From NCBI GenBank assembly GCA_005408345.1, contig SEMN01000202.1:310001-374000 (forward strand): a stretch of 64,000 bases of DNA, written 5' to 3'. Numbering within the stretch: the stretch's first letter is position 1; the number at the start of each line of letters is the position of its first letter. Shown here one piece after another: positions 63,209 through 64,000 of the stretch. Under the pieces are notes generated by a model. That model did no database searches, was not told the DNA's origin, and was given only the letters and a program-made list of their open reading frames with translations. The DNA comes from Macquaria australasica (lineage: Eukaryota > Chordata > Actinopteri > Centrarchiformes > Percichthyidae). Made by a program: the position numbers and the translations under genes.

Positions 63209-64000
63209 TAGTTTTTCAGAGTGTGTGCGGGGCTGAATTTGGCTGAAGCAAACCTTGTTGCTTACATAAGACGACTGATCTAAGCTGCTTGTAGCAATAT
63301 AGCTCAGGGAAGTAGACCCTTTGTAAAAAAACACAGCGACACAAACCCGCACGCTCAGTAACTGCATTTTTAACAAAAGCGCCTCATATATTGTGCGAGT
63401 GGTGTGTGTACAGCATGTTCTTAGTAGCTCATTCCTCAGGGGAACTCCGTTCTGCTGGCTAATCGGGAGTCTCCCTCACTCCAACTCTGTGGTAAACATG
63501 ATCTCAAAAGCACACATAACTTAAACCGACCTTTGCCTTCACATTGAGGAAGTCAGAGTTAAATATACTGTTCACTAAAATGTCCACTCTCAAGTTGTAG
63601 CAAAGTGTCTTCAGACTGCCCTCTGCACACATTGTAGTGGAATATCAGAAAGGTTCGAAGTACAATATATTGCATTGACAGTTTCTCAATTATTATTCAG
63701 TCCGTTACATGTTGGTGAACGATAACTACAGGTGTCCACAGAAATTCCCAACCCAGCCCTACGTTGTGAACCTGCGCACAGCTGATACCCTTGTTGTAAT
63801 TCATATTTAGAGCCCCTCAGGAGGACACAGTCTAACCGCAAGAGCCTTGTAGATCTATGATCTGAATAGATCATGTTCCAGATTCACTTTTTCATATTGA
63901 CTTCTCACAGCGCTGTGATCAGTCACACTGTTACATAAGACTTGATATCGCTCTCTAACCGTGTGTGTCTTTATTACGTTGTGGGTGTATTTAATTAACT

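Larger units (their letters stand above)
59921..64000 (+). other. lmtk2: lmtk2 intron 6 (runs off the window)
   Basis: Follows a gtgagt donor. No exon for the next kinase segment (beginning GDLK in the family) was found in any frame. It holds T-rich homopolymer at about 62878-62918 and (GT)n at 63184-63208. No other feature seen. Confidence 0.6.

Overview
The window is from a ray-finned fish nuclear genome, most likely a percomorph teleost. The evidence is intron-rich vertebrate genes with GT/AG junctions, fish-type beta parvalbumins in a tandem array, short teleost-typical dispersed elements (a hAT-type MITE beginning CAGTGGTGGA, and a fold-back element carrying the 'gttagcttagcttagcacaaagactg' word), and abundant dinucleotide microsatellites. 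There is no prokaryotic, organellar or exogenous viral content that I can see.

Layout. (1) 1-13.7 kb, minus strand: cacng4, a type I TARP (AMPA-receptor auxiliary subunit), four coding exons, complete CDS, 324 aa, with a probable long 3'UTR running to the window edge. (2) 15.9-19.1 kb, plus strand: a hAT-type MITE, then an intact two-exon BED-finger/hAT-transposase-like gene (634 aa) behind a GC-rich promoter-like segment. (3) 22.1-25.3 kb, minus strand: aimp2 (p38 scaffold of the multi-tRNA-synthetase complex), four exons, complete, 323 aa. (4) 25.3-32.6 kb: gene-poor, with dispersed repeats and a very long (GT)n tract. (5) 32.6-50 kb, minus strand: four tandem parvalbumin genes, here called A (oncomodulin/thymic type), B and C (classic fish muscle beta type) and D (a divergent 108-aa member). 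All keep the same coding exon pattern (61/133/110/23-26 nt) plus a predicted 5' noncoding exon. (6) 51.2-64 kb, plus strand: the first six coding exons of lmtk2 (lemur tail kinase 2). The kinase domain is cut by the window end inside intron 6.

These genes do not form an operon or a single pathway. Common themes are Ca2+ buffering (parvalbumins), neuronal signalling (cacng4, lmtk2) and translation (aimp2). The aimp2 - oncomodulin - lmtk2 neighbourhood resembles the human chromosome 7 content of AIMP2, OCM/OCM2 and LMTK2. Linkage of a CACNG gene to an LMTK gene echoes the human CACNG/LMTK paralogous blocks.

I found no clearly new biological system. The best leads are: three back-to-back perfect inverted repeats near 46.3-46.55 kb; the intact, spliced BED/hAT gene with a host-like promoter and no recognised terminal repeats; the divergent parvalbumin D; and the matched TATA plus MEF2-like promoter layout of parvalbumins B and C. 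All exon boundaries were read by eye from splice consensus, reading phase and remembered family similarity. No alignment or database search was run.
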